Source of the DNA: Synanceia verrucosa | Taxonomy: Eukaryota > Chordata > Actinopteri > Perciformes > Synanceiidae | Direction of reading: 5' to 3' | Assembly (NCBI GenBank): GCA_029721515.1 | Contig: CM056553.1 | Span: forward strand, 1,704,001-1,768,000 | Length of the DNA: 64,000 bases | Part shown: positions 13,243-25,279 of the stretch, in pieces | How positions within the stretch are numbered: the stretch's first letter is position 1 | How the letters are laid out: every line of letters begins with the position of its first letter | The notes under the pieces: model-generated | The model's database searches: none | Told to the model about the DNA's origin: nothing | What the model saw: only the letters and a program-made list of their open reading frames with translations | Position numbers and translations under genes: made by a program

Positions 13243-14276
13243 TCAATATGATGTGGGTCCACCCTTTGCAGCTATAACAGCTTCAACTCTTGTGGGAAGG
13301 CTGTCCACAAGGTTTAGGAGTGTGTTTATGGGAATTTTTGACCATTCTTCCAGAAGTGTATTTGTGAGGTCACACACTGATGTTGGACGAGAAGGCCTGG
13401 CTCTCAGTCTCTGCTCTAATTCATCCCAAAGGTGTTCTATCAGGTTGAAGTCAGGACTCTGTGCAGGTCAGTCAAGTTCATCCACACCAGACTCTGTCAT
13501 CCATGTCTTTATGGACCTTGCTTTGTGCACTGGTGCACAGTCATGTTGGAAGAGGAAGGGGCCAGCTCCAAACTGTTCCCACAAAGTTGGGAGCATGGAA
13601 TTGTCCAAAATGTCTTGGTATGCTGAAGCATTCAGAGTTCCTTTCACTGGAACTAAGGGGCCAAGCCCAGCTCCTGAAAAACAACCCCACACCATAATCC
13701 CCCCTCCACCAAACTTTACACTTGGCACAATGCAGTCCGACAAGTATCGTTCTCCTGGCAACCGCCAAACCCAGACTCATCCATCAGATTGTCAGATGGA
13801 GAAGCGTGATTCATCACTCCAGAGAATGTGTCTCCACTGCTCTAGAGTCCAGTGGTGGCGTGCTTTACACTACTGCATCCGACACTTTGCATTGCACTTG
13901 GTGATGTATGGTTCTTGGATGCAGCTGCTCGGCCATGGAAACCCATTCCATGAAGCTCTCTGTGCACTGTTCTTGAGCTAATCTGAAGGCCACATGAAGT
14001 TTGGAGGTCTGTAGTGATTGACTCTGCAGAAAGTTGGTGACCTCTTCACACTATGTGCCTCAGCATCCACTGACCCCACTCCATCAGTTTACGTGGTCTG
14101 TCACTTCATGGCTGAGTTGCTGTCATTCTCAAACACTTCCACGTTCTTATAATACAGCTGACAGTTGACTGTGGAATATTTAGGAGTGAGGAAATTTCAT
14201 GACTGGATTTGTTGCACAGGTAGCATCCTATCACAGTTCCACGCTGGAATTCACTGAGCTCCTGAAAGCGACCCAT
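13243..14276 (-). pseudogene. Tc1-like transposase, inactivated
   Basis: The product would be a DDE transposase of about 344 residues, normal for Tc1. The start at 14276 gives MGRFQELSEFQRG, leading into a helix-turn-helix region (EISSLLNIPQSTVSCIIRTW) for end binding. The first catalytic aspartate lies in WSDESRF, the second in FLFQHDCAPVHKA (inside an open frame at 13468-13761), and the glutamate in LIEHLWDEL, giving a DD34E-type layout. Damage seen: in-frame stops after the HTH region, stops on both sides of the first aspartate region, a TGA just before PAQSPDFN where the family usually has TGG, and a net shift of frame between 14106 and 13761. The last codons read GGPTSY then stop at 13243-13245. 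The plus-strand open frame 13064-13981 is its antisense shadow. Confidence 0.93.
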
Positions 14277-14412
14277 TCTTTCACAAATGTTTGTAAAAGC
14301 AGTCTGCATGTCTAGGTGCTTGATTTTATACACCTGTGGCCATGGAAGTGATTGGAACACCTGATTCTGATTATTTGAATGGGTGAGTGAATACTTTCGG
14401 CAATATACTGTA

Positions 14413-16514
14413 CATTCTCTCTCGATGGCTGCAGCGGGGACTACAGCCCATCATGGCTCCTGATCAAAAAACTACAGATCCCAGAGTCAGCAGAGAGAGG
14501 CGGCTGATTGCAGCCCAGGTGAACTGAGTGAGCTGATTACAGCAGTGTGCTCCGAGGCTGAAGAGAAACACTGTCCTTTTGTTGTGTTACTTTATTGAAC
14601 ATCTCACTGTATAATTAAGTTAATACAGCAAAACCTGAGTCAGAGAGCAAGTTTTCAAGTCGTCTTTGCCGGCATCCACGCTGTAAAGAGTCCAACCTCT
14701 CGGACCTCACAATATATGTACAGCTTCAGATAAGGTAGTGTAGTTTGCTCAGGATAAACAGGTTTCAGTGGTTGCTGCTGCACTAATATCTCAGTACAGT
14801 GTAGATATAATAAATATTATATCAGAAGAAAAAGTATCACAATGTATTTCTATATCAATATCCTATCGTCCATCAAACTCTTTGCACTGTTTTACAGCTT
14901 CTATCTTTAAAAAAAAAACTTCCCTTCTGTTTTAAATTGTTTTAAACCTTCCAGAAACCTCTTTGAGCTCGTTGCATCATGTGACTCATCTCATCCATAC
15001 AGAGGAGGAAGAGGAGCTGACAGTGACATCTGACGTCTGTCAAGACATCGCTGGTCTCTGTTGCCTAAAAGTGAAATAAAATGTCTTCATTTTACATCAT
15101 GTTTCCATTTTGCCCAAATTTAGGCACTCATCACTTCCACTTAGCTGAATTCAGGAGCATTTATCATGACTTATGGTAAACAAGGTTGTGATGGCTCCAT
15201 GAGAAACTAAATTACTTTAGAATATCATTTTTTTTCTGCAGTTTTGTGCATTTCAGGCAGGAAAAAGTAGTTTCCCTTCTCTGCCTGTTGTTCTTCCCTC
15301 AAAACAATCAACAGCAAACAGCTTTGGACAGATGCAAATCACCTCATTAACTCTCTAACCTAAATCCATTCTGCAGCAGGAGAGACGAGCGAAAGCAAGA
15401 GAAGAGAAGGAAAAAAAACGGTCTGATAAAACATCTGCTGGATTCGCCCATCTGTGCCAAGCGGAGCGAGCGAGGCCCGCTGTGAGAGGGAGGAGGAGAG
15501 AGAGAGAGGGAGATTGAGAGGTGGTGGGCGAAGAGAAAAGAAAGGAGGAGGACGAGGAGGCTCGCTGCCCACGTCAACAAGTGCCAGGAATTGTTTTTTG
15601 GTGGGGAAATGCATCATAATGAAGGCGGGGGCTGGGCGAAAAAAAAAAATCCACGGCTAACGCTAAATCCCTCAGGAAACAATTAAAGTGGCATTGTTTC
15701 TCAGGGCCAGCTCCGATTGCTCACATTTCTTTTCCCTCTCGCTCTGTTTTCACACCTCTTGTCAGATCGCTCGCTGTTTTCTTCTTCCACTCTCTTTCAG
15801 AGGGATTTAGCGATTGATACGCCCGAGGCTCAGCTCTGCTGATCAGATGCCGCTGCGCTCCTCCACCTCACCATCTTTTTATTTCTTCTAAGTGTGCAGC
15901 AAAAGACGAATAAGGCTTCTGGGTCAGCAGAGGACATGATGTCTGCCTGATTACAGCTGAATTGGAGGAGATTATCCTCATGCTAAAAAGAGATTATCGC
16001 GTTTCGCCTGCACGCTGCATGTAAAGACTGCAGGCTGGGGTTCTGAAGTGGATACAGCTACAGACAGACAAAGACAGCAGCAGCTGTGAGGACTTTTTAG
16101 GTTCACATCCCAATTTAAGAGGACGATGAGCTGAACATCATGCGAGGGGAAGGTGGAGGAAACCTCTGCACAGGCTCCGCTCAGAGCTGGATTACTGGCT
16201 GGAGCTCTGGACTCCTGCAGGCCCCGAATGCATCGTGGTCCCAGATCATTTTATTGAAAGAATATATAGAATATATAAACCTTTTGAAACAATTCATTTC
16301 CCCTGAACAGACCATAAACATGTTTCATATCAGCCTCAGAAAAGCACAGCATTAGCAGTGGTTAGCGGTGTGATTGTTTGGTTAGGTTTAGGCAACCAAA
16401 TGAACTGCTTATGCTTAAAAAAGGATTGTAGTTTGTGTTAAAATTTGCGTTAAATTCAACAACTGAAGCGATCACACCACTCTGACTGAATGCAAAAAGA
16501 TGCACACTTCTGTT
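14413..16514. other. non-coding stretch; possible remnants of an older repeat
   Basis: No gene is seen. Around 14770-14880 the wording (AATATCCTATCGTCC and related) resembles a dispersed teleost repeat rich in TATCG motifs. Similar wording lies just left of the Tc1 element at 13060-13110, so the Tc1 may have landed in an older repeat. 15480-15560 is a purine-rich patch (GAGAGA, GGAGG). No coding signal is seen in 15.6-16.5 kb. Confidence 0.45.
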
Positions 16515-17012
16515 TTAACTCATTGAGTACCAGCCGTTTCACAAAACAGGAAGTATCTTGTTCGAGCGTTTTTGTCCATTTTGAGTCATATTTCTAGACC
16601 CACAAAATATTTTGTACTATGTCTCTGAAAACATTGAATAGCTCAAATGAAAGAAGAGACTCTCTATTTCATCATGAAAAAAATGTTTGTTTTTACCTTG
16701 TTCCATTCTTGTTTTATCAGAGGTAGAGTAGAGGACACTTTCACCAAAATCACCACTTTTTGTCCAGATTCGCTTTGTTTTACTCTCTAATCTCGATCGT
16801 CTCCACTTCCTGTTTGGATCTCTGTGGTGTATACCGTCTCTTTATGCTCTGACTACATCTCCCAGAAGCCCCAAAATTACTCACAGGCTGTGTGAGAGCG
16901 CCCTCTTGTGCCAGCTGCCGAAAAACCACTTTGACGTATATATTGGTCGATCACACTCAAGCGTTAGATTTTAAATAACGTATAAACACATCTTTGGCAC
17001 TGAAAGAGTTAA
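16515..17012 (-). mobile_element. TTAA-flanked MITE, copy A (longest)
   Basis: This is the most complete of four copies in the window, 498 bp including flanks. Both ends carry an intact TTAA, and the ends are imperfect inverted repeats: TTAACTCATTGAGTACCA at the left and, read inwards from the right, TTAACTCTTTCAGTGCCA. There is no open frame for a transposase. TTAA target duplication together with a TTAACYCTTT-like end fits a non-autonomous piggyBac-type element. That family call is an inference; the copy number and ends are directly seen. Confidence 0.85.
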
Positions 17013-17218
17013 AAAGCCTTCCAGGGTGTTTTTTATTTTGCATAGACTGAATGTTTTATTGATTTTGGGGGAGAGGGATGATATTAGAAATGATTTGAAT
17101 GAGAAGGACTTTAATCCAGTGTGGAAGGATGATGGAGTGATTACATGTTCCTCAGTGTTTCAGTCACAGCTGGCTGGAGGCGGATTAATGAGGAAACTAT
17201 GACGGCCCTTATGTTTCT

Positions 17219-17242
17219 GTGTGTGTGTGTGTGTGTGTGTGT
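17219..17242 (+). repeat. (GT)n microsatellite
   Basis: About 12 uninterrupted GT units. Confidence 0.97.
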
Positions 17243-19167
17243 TGTACATGAACATACATGTTCAGAGTCCACAGTTCTTGCTCCACCCATCCATCAAAGC
17301 TGCTCATCCATGACGGTGCATCTGTGAGCGAAGCTAATCCTGAACTGTGCTAATCGCATTAGCATCAGCGTTTAATTAGCTGCTTGTTGCCTGACTTTCA
17401 GCCACTGTTGATATTCAATATAATATCAGGAATAAGAAGGAGAAAACTCTCAGGGAATTTATTTGTTGGGTTTGGAACAAATGTTCCTTTACGAGGAAAC
17501 TATATCTAATACATTTATTTACTTCCTGTGGTGGAGCAGGATATCCCTCCAGACCACCAATAAAGTGACATGACAATATTTAAACCAGATTATTCAAAAT
17601 ACTGCTGAGTGGAATAACTAATAATTCAAGCAATAAAGCTGACATGAAACAGATTTATTAACGACGTTATCTCAGCGTCAAACTCATCCTGAACACATAA
17701 AACATAACAAAGTGTAAACACTGATTATTGATTTTACAGGAATTAGACGAGCAGCTTCCCTCCGTTTCTGTGTTTGAGCGAAATATTCATGATATCAACT
17801 CACACTTTAGTGTCTCTATGAGATGCTAAAAGCTCTTAACTACAATATAAAACCATTAGCATCACTGTTAGAAGCGGCAACAAACCATGTGAGGATCAAA
17901 GCAAGTCTGTATGTTGACTTATTTCACCATATTGTGACTTAAGTGTCTCCAGTTCCATGAGAAAAACATAACCATGTTCACACATAACATAAGTCTTTTA
18001 CAACAGTTGTCACACACAGAAAGGAAAGGCAAGGAGAATTAAAGTTTGTTTTTTGTTTTTTTTAAATCTATACAGTGCTGAATAATGCAAAAATGCAGTT
18101 TAGTGCAAAACCAACAATATACACAAAATCTGCACAAGCTAAAGAGCAGAAGTGTGCAAACAAAAATAAACTGTAATCTCAAAAGTGACATGCTGTAAAA
18201 CCACAATCTTATCCTAAACCTAACCAAGTTGCATAAGTAAACCGATGTTGGGTGTTTTATTTTGAAAGCTGCTCATGTAAGGAGCCTGTCTTAAATGTGT
18301 TGAGGTGAGCTCCTCCTTCCTCCTCCTCAGTAATTGGACCAAGACAGCATCATAAATCAATACACAAGTGCTCATCTGGAAGCTGAGGCATTCGAGGAGC
18401 TCGGGACATTAGTGCGTTGAGCGCAGAAACAGACATTACACTGTAATCTATCCTGCCGCACAAATCAACTTACCTGCTTTTGATAAATCCACTTCCTCCA
18501 CATTAACGCGGGTCAGTGGCTACCTCTGAGGTGCGAATGGTCGGCTGATCTTTGCCACTTAACAGGAAGCTCGCTGTGTACCACATATTGAGTTTTCAAT
18601 ATCCAGTAATGCTGCGAAAACCAGATTACAGGCGCTTCAGTCCACGCTGAGCCTGCAGGGACTTCTGGGATGCCACCTGTGATCATACCTGGCGGTTTGT
18701 CACAGCCAGAGGTGACTCGCTGGTCTTAATGCATCACATGGACACGCATTACGCTGATATTATTACAGTGATTCGATCCAGAAAAAGGATGAAAGAGTGT
18801 CTGGTGTCAGAGCTGTTTGGTTCGCTGATGGCTCAGAGGGACGAACGCTTCGCTGCAGAGAAGGAACCAATCAGCTGCTTTCTTTTCGGTGTCTGGAGCT
18901 CCAAGCAGCACACAAACTGTGAATAAGACAAGCCAGTCAGCTTTGGATTTACCTGTGCAAAGGTGGTTTACTCACAAGCCAATCAGAGCAGACTTCTTAA
19001 AGGGACAGGCGCCAAAACTGAGCATTCAGACAACAGCAAACACAAATGACATTATGAGGAAAATAATGTGTTTTTTTAAGCAATAAATCACATTCAAGTC
19101 GAAACCAAAAATACAAAATGAGCCAAACCATCAAGATTTACCAACTCTTTACTGTGACGGAAAGCAA
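17243..19167. other. non-coding stretch without recognised gene
   Basis: No gene-like frame, no clear transposon ends and no tandem array were found. The sequence appears unique. Confidence 0.55.
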
Positions 19168-19640
19168 CACAGTCTCATGAAATATTCGTATGATATCATA
19201 CGAAAAGTAAGGCACAAATTTCGTGCATATCTTACGAATGACCGGCAACATGACCGATCAGCGCATGCGCGAGCCCCAAAGAGAACCCGGAAGCGACAGC
19301 CTTAAAAATGCCAGACTTTCCTTTCACTGTCAGCTGGAACCGTAACATTAGAATACACATTGAAATAAGCCCGACAACACTTCCAGTGATGGTTAGGTTT
19401 AGGGATAGGATTACAGGGTTAGGCCAATGGAAATAAAATGCATATTTCCCACTGGAAATGTGATCAAAACACACCCGAACTCATAAACTACTCCACTGAA
19501 AATGTAATGAATGTCCGCTGAGAATGTAAGAAATGTCTGACATTGAACGTCACATGATGTCCGAATTACGTGGGTTATGTACAAATTTCAGTGCAATACT
19601 TTTCATACTGATTTGTACGACTATTTCATGAGACCAGGTT
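19168..19640. mobile_element. MITE with long terminal inverted repeats
   Basis: The left end (CAGTCTCATGAAATATTCGT) and the right end read inwards (CTGGTCTCATGAAATAGTCGT without its last base) match over roughly 70 bp with some decay, including the shared GAAAAGTA and ACAAATTTC words. Length is about 470 bp with no transposase. A perfect 20-bp palindrome, TTCGTATGATATCATACGAA, sits at 19185-19204 in the left end. The middle carries a GGTTAGGTTTAGGGATAGG word common in fish repeats. Target duplication is unclear, so I do not assign a superfamily. Confidence 0.78.
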
Positions 19641-19727
19641 GAGGAAAGAAAAGCAATATGTCTTCCAGTTAATTATTTGCTCATTATCTTAACATTGATT
19701 ATGTTCTGGTTTCCTTCTTAGAATAGA

Positions 19728-19960
19728 ATAGTTTTTATTCATCCCCCACTGAGGAAAATTTACCTGCCAGCAGTGTACAGAAGTTACAGTAAGAAACAAT
19801 AAACAACGGCAGTGAAATAATAGAAAATAAAATAAAAAAGAAAATAAATAGTTTGTTTAATGGCAAATTAAATTACATAAATAAAATGCATTTGTACTAT
19901 TTGGTCTATAGATACGACATAAATAAATATAAATAGCTTCCTGTCCCACGGTGCTGCATT
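19728..19960 (-). repeat. retroposon 3'-end-like fossil
   Basis: The words TTTTTATTCATCCCCCACTG and GGAAAATTTACCTG followed by A-rich sequence resemble the 3' ends of dispersed teleost LINE/SINE copies (the TTTATTGATCCCC...GGGGAAATT type). No reverse transcriptase coding is left. The family is uncertain. Confidence 0.4.
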
Positions 19961-20084
19961 CACAAACACTCGATGAATTGTTGCTTTTGTCAACACTGAG
20001 TGACACAATATAATTTAATAATTTATCACCTTGATTTATACATCAGGTTCAATTGATTTTAATTAATGCAGCAGGCTGTGAACA

Positions 20085-20410
20085 AGCATTATTAAGGACA
20101 CACGCATTATGCCGACAGAGATTTATGCCATAAATGAGGTGGCAGTCCTCATTATGCGAGTTTATAATCTATCACCTCTTTAAAATGCAATTATGTATTA
20201 TTAAACTAATGGCAGAATACAATTCAGAGCAGGGAGAGAAAAAGGCAATCACACTGAAAGTGAAATCAAATGGATGGCGAAAGGAGAAAAAAGAGTCACC
20301 AAAGTTTCCCATTACACATAAGTATGACTTGGTAATTATATGTGGGTAATGAATCGACATTCCTGCATGTTTTGATTATGCTTGAGGGGGAAAAAAATTC
20401 ACCTCCGCTC
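20085..20410. promoter_or_regulatory. candidate conserved non-coding element
   Basis: Unique, repeat-free, AT-rich sequence with many homeodomain-type cores (ATTA/TAAT, for example GCATTATTAAGG, GTATTATTAAACTAATGG, GGTAATTATATG). It has no coding potential. The call rests on composition only; no alignment was possible here. Confidence 0.28.
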
Positions 20411-20949
20411 CATTTGTCTTCTCATTAGCTTTAAATCTCTGTTAGTACTGACTGACTTCCTTTCATAATTACACACAGTCAGTCAGATCTGCTGCGGCAG
20501 AATAACAACCGACGCATCGCTGGAGTTTCCACTTTTACTCAAGCCAACTTTAATCTGAGGGATTTCCATGAACTTTGACTCCTGCAGTCCTGTGTAAGAT
20601 CATTACACAGCAGAAAGCTGAAATCAATAGATGCGTCAGAAACAGTTTGCAATGCTTTTCTGCTTTTCTTCGCTGCTGAGTTTGACCTGAGAGAGATGAT
20701 AGAGCGTCAACGACTGAGTCAATAACAGTAAACTCTCTGAATGATGAGTAAATATTAAATATTTCATATTATATCAACCATATCCACAGGGCTCTGACAC
20801 CGTTGAAGATGGAAAAAATATGGAATTACAGTTCAGTAATATTCAGGTAAATACAGAAGAATCCGTCTGATGATCCAGAGTGACGTCACACTTCCTGTGT
20901 GCATGTGCAACATGACGTACAGGAAGTACAAAGTTTTGACAGTTGTTTC

Positions 20950-21125
20950 CTCCTCTGAACTCATTATTAATCATTATGAGTTATTATTAATCCTTATTAA
21001 AGATTATGAGTTATGATTAATCATTATTAATCATTATTAATCATTGGGCGTATTACTCATTACTACTCAATACTGATCATTAGTACTTATTATTACTCAT
21101 TAATAATCACTATTATTAATTATTA
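20950..21125. repeat. ATTATTAATC-type simple repeat
   Basis: Imperfect tandem words built from ATTATTAATC and TTACTCATTA run through this stretch. Confidence 0.8.
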
Positions 21126-21539
21126 TTGCTTCTCTTTCTCTCTCTAATGGAAACAGGTGATGTGTATGCTGTGTATTTAACCTAATTTTGCAAACCCGCT
21201 CCCCCCGCCGCAATCCCGCTACTCTCACTGATCACCACAAACCCTCTACCCTCCACTACCCCTCACAATCAGCGCAACCCCGCCGATCACTCCTTGTCCT
21301 CTGTCATAAAATGTGTCCAAACTGTGGACACAGTGTTCATGTTAACTAGATTAGTGACTATTGTTGAATCAAATCAAGTCAACAGAGCAGCGTAAACAAC
21401 TATGGACAGTACTACATAAGAGGGGTGTGTCTGCTATAAGCACTGACTATTGAAACTGAACTCTGACTGTTTATGCAATGCTTCTGTCTTTTACTACTGT
21501 CTATTATGTCTTTAGATATTCACTTTAATCAGGAGAAGC

Positions 21540-21795
21540 ACTGAAACCTCCAAATAATTCAGAACTATAATAAAAAAGTTCTGTTTCTGCGTCTAGCTTT
21601 AAAAACAGGATGTTACTAATATTACTGTTTATATTTCATATCAAACACCATATGCAGTGTTGTTTTTTGACACAGAGAAATGATGAAGAAATGCATTGTG
21701 TAACTCAAAAATAATCCTTTGGATAATGGTGATGTAAATATTGAGCAAAATAATGGTGATAATGATTTTTTCCATAATGGAGCAGCCCTAATGCA
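21540..21795 (-). repeat. remnant of a dispersed DNA-transposon-like repeat
   Basis: Read on the minus strand from about 21795 it begins TTAGGGCTGCTCCATTATGG and continues with AATAATG/ATTATTTTGCTCAATA wording. This start resembles a very common teleost repeat end (TAGGGCTGCA..GATTATGG). The other end was not found, so the extent is approximate. Confidence 0.5.
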
Positions 21796-23454
21796 GAGCA
21801 CACAGCAGCTAGTGATAAGCAAACACACAGCAACATGCTATATTTGATATTACATGTGAAAATATCTGTTTGCAGTGCACTTTACATGGAAGTGTTATTG
21901 ATTTCTTTTTGCTGCTCATGTACACTTTGTTATTTGTTCATAAATAAATGAAGTACATTTATATCTGTGTTCATTTGTTACCTTTTTTTAACAAAGCTAA
22001 ATGTTTATGTCTAGTCTGATGCCTTCACTCACATGGTAAGGTATACAGTTCATTCATTCATCAGTAGTATTGATCGGTATCGGGTATCGATCGATACGCT
22101 CAGCCCAGGTATCAGGATTGATCAGAAAAAACTGGACATATTCATAAACATGCTGTGGTTTCGGTGTAACAATCAGATGTTTGATGCCTGAGGTGTTCAG
22201 CGTGCTGCACACCTTCCTGACTGCAGGTGTTAATGCTAAGCTAATGCGACGCTAAGAGAGGAAGACCAACAAACAGCAGACCGTTACCTTGACAACCATG
22301 ACATGTTCTCTTAACTGAACTAAAGAACCTAAGAAGCTGACGTTCACCATGTGGAGGCGTCACTTTAAAAGCTGAACAAAATGAAGAACAGTGAATATGA
22401 TCCACACACTGTGAATAATCACTGTAATTAGTCTGCTTCCTGTGTGTGTGGTCTAAATAAAAACAGTTAATTAGCTGTCATATAGTTTCACAGGAGGTCT
22501 CCCAGAATGCCTCAGTGTGACGCTGTGATCCATTTCAGACAGTCTGGTCTATTATAAGCATGTTTCATTTACTGTGACTTTTTAAAGAGCTGAAAAATAA
22601 TAAATGAGGTTTGTGATCAGATGGAAACTCTGCTCAGGTGCTAAAAGCTAACATGGTCTGATCTGGGTTCAGTCCTCAGCTCCAGCTTTGGTTTATACTC
22701 ATATGAGCCAGATTCAGCGCTCCATCATTTCCTCACAGTCACATGTTTTTTCTCCTTTCGTCTCATTAAAATGGAAACACGTCTTTCCTGGTGACGCTCA
22801 CACACACATTCCTGTTTGAGCGACTAACGGGCTCCACGAAACACTCAGGAACATACCTCATGTCATCAAATTATCTCATTAAAATTCTTCCATTTGAACT
22901 TTTACTAATGAACAAACTCAAGTATTTTTCTCATTTATGTGAGGAGGTGAAGCTTCCATCCTGTTACTGCTGAGTCGCCGTTGAGAGCAGGAAGTGCTAA
23001 CCAGGAGGAAGAGCGTGGCGTTAACTGGCAGAGCTGGAGGACGGGGCTTAAAAATCCTCATACTTTATCCTTAAACTGTTTAGAGAGCCTCCTGCCAGCC
23101 GGGTCATGAATCAGCCTGTCCAGCAGTCCTTCAGGCGTTTCTGGGGACGTCTGCAGGGGCGACGGGCGCCATGACAGGTGAGGCGTCCCCTCTGCTGGAG
23201 CGTGGCCCCCTCTTCATCATTTAACATTTAATCAAAGCTGCCAGCGTCCAGACTCTCGCCTCCATTCATCTCTCACAGCAGCTGAAGGAGGAAAAAAGAG
23301 CTGCTTCCTGCTCTGTGATGGTTGGTGGTGATCAGGTGAAGCAGGAGCATCAGTCTACCTGTCAGGACACAGAACAGGAAGTCCCACCTGTCCCTGTGAT
23401 CAGGACAGACAGCTGATGTCATCACATCTCACCTGAATGCTTCTGGACATGCTA
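21796..23454. other. non-coding stretch with a TATCG-rich repeat scrap
   Basis: At 22068-22125 the sequence repeats ATCGG/TATCGA words, as seen in fragments of dispersed fish repeats. No gene is seen. 22.98-23.45 kb appears unique. Confidence 0.5.
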
Positions 23455-24375
23455 ACATGCTGCAAACACAGTGCTATCACAGTGATAACACAATGCTAAC
23501 ACAGTGCTAATATCCTGCTGACATGTTGCTAACACAGTGCTAACATGTTGCTAACACAGTGCTAATATAGTAGTAACATGGTGCTACGCAGCGCTAACAT
23601 GCTGCTAACACAGTGCTAACACAGTAGTAACATGGTGCTAACACAGTGCTAACATGTTGCTAACACAGTGCTAACATAGTAGTAACATGGTGCTATGCAG
23701 CGCTAACATGCTGCTAACACAGTGCTAACATGCTGCTAACACAGTGGTAACATGGTGCTAACACAGTGCTAACATGCTGCTAACAAAGTGCTAACACAGT
23801 GCCAAAACGCTACTAAAATGGTGCTAACAGGCCGTTAACACAGTGCTAACATGCTGCTAACACAGTAGTAACATGGTGCTAACACAGTGCTAACATGCTG
23901 CTAACACAGTGCTAACACAGTGATAACAGGCAGCTAACACAGTGCTAACATGCTGCTAACAGTAGTAATACAGTGCTAACACGGTGGTAACACAGTGCTA
24001 ACATGCTGTTAACACAGTGCTAACACATTGCCAACGCACTGCTAACATGCTACCAAAATGGTGTTAACACAGTGCTAACGCAGTGCTAACATGCTGTTAA
24101 CACAGTGCTAACACATTGCCAACACGCTGCCAACACGCTACTAAAATGGTGCTAACGCAGTGCTAACAGTGCTAACATGCTGTTAACACCATGCTACCAC
24201 ATTGCCAACATGCTGATAACACGCTACTAAAATGCTAACACAGTGCTAACACCCTACTAATGCACTGCAAATACACTACTAACATCGTGCTAACATGCTG
24301 CTAAAACAGTGCTAACACAGGAGTAACATGCTTCTAACACAATGCTAACACAATGCTAACATGGAGCTAACCAGC
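23455..24375 (+). repeat. 11-bp minisatellite, CAGTGCTAACA type
   Basis: About 80 imperfect copies of an 11-bp unit occur, chiefly CAGTGCTAACA and TGCTGCTAACA, with CAGTAGTAACA and TGGTGCTAACA variants. A larger block containing TAGTAACATGGTGCTA and CAGCGCTAACATGCTGCTAA recurs about 109 bp apart (23571 and 23680), so larger units were also copied. The right part (from about 24000) is more degenerate. Confidence 0.95.
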
Positions 24376-25279
24376 TAGAGTAGCAGCCAAAGTAGCAACA
24401 CTATGTTTGAAATGAAGGAAAACGAGTAGAGTTGAAATCATGATAATTTGGGTTAAAAATCCATCAAAATATAATGTCCATAAACACACAGACATTTTAT
24501 TTTATTAATTTTACTCATAAAACAAATGTTTCAAACTCTCATTATTGAGTCTTGCTCACTGATTTTGCTCTATTGTCCTCAGATATCAACAGATGGCTCT
24601 AATATTAACAATGTCTTATGTATATGCATTTTGTATTTTGATGCTTTTATGTCAGTGAAGCAACTTTGAGTTTAATTTAACTGAACACAAACAATAAAAC
24701 CAATAGAACAACAAGTCAAGCCATAAGCTTAACTGAGCACAAAATGATGTGAAAATAATATTTGGCTTTTTTTAATAAATAAAGCACACATGGACACAGC
24801 AGCTGTTCTACTGCCTGCAAATTTTCCTCAATATTTGGGCATCACAGGGTTAAAACATGATGTCTTATTAGAGACCTTAAAGTTCACCTCAGCTTTTTAT
24901 GTGTCTGGATTAATGTGATTAAAGTGTCTTTCTTTATGTTGAATTTCTCACAGACTTATCAAACACAGGTGCTAACCAGTTGCTAATTGCCGCATTGCTT
25001 TGCTGTAATTGCAGGAAGTGGTTTGTTTCATTTGTTCCACCTGTGGCTTTATGTTCAATGTTTGCTGTGTGAAAAGGTCGACAAATCAGATTCATTTAGA
25101 GACAATAAAGAAACAGCAGCGTTGAATTAAGACTCAGGTAAGTGGATTAAGGGAGAACAAAGGCGTTAAAGGCGTCATGTTGACAGAGGATCAGAGCTGC
25201 TCTGTGGTTTTTACCTTTAAAAACGGGACTCGACCTGCGGCGCTCTGCCTCCGTCTCTCTGACCTTTCGCCACAGATAA
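24376..25279. other. non-coding stretch without recognised gene
   Basis: AT-rich unique sequence. No gene or repeat boundary is recognised. Confidence 0.55.

Larger units (their letters stand above)
13123..14412 (-). mobile_element. near full-length dead Tc1-like transposon
   Basis: The element is about 1.29 kb. Its right terminal inverted repeat, read on the minus strand from 14412, is TACAGTATATTGCCGAAAGT followed by ATTCACTCACC. The left end keeps TACTGTATAT and AAAGTATTTGCTCACC, but the middle of that terminal repeat is replaced by TA and CA microsatellite DNA (13128-13173). One transposase-like gene fills the inside on the minus strand and is broken by stops and a frameshift. Both ends are flanked by TA, as expected for Tc1/mariner insertion. 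A source transposase elsewhere could act only if the damaged left end were still recognised. Confidence 0.92.

Noticed and set aside
13064..13981. 305-codon plus-strand open frame
   Set aside because: It is antisense to the broken Tc1 transposase and begins in a microsatellite.
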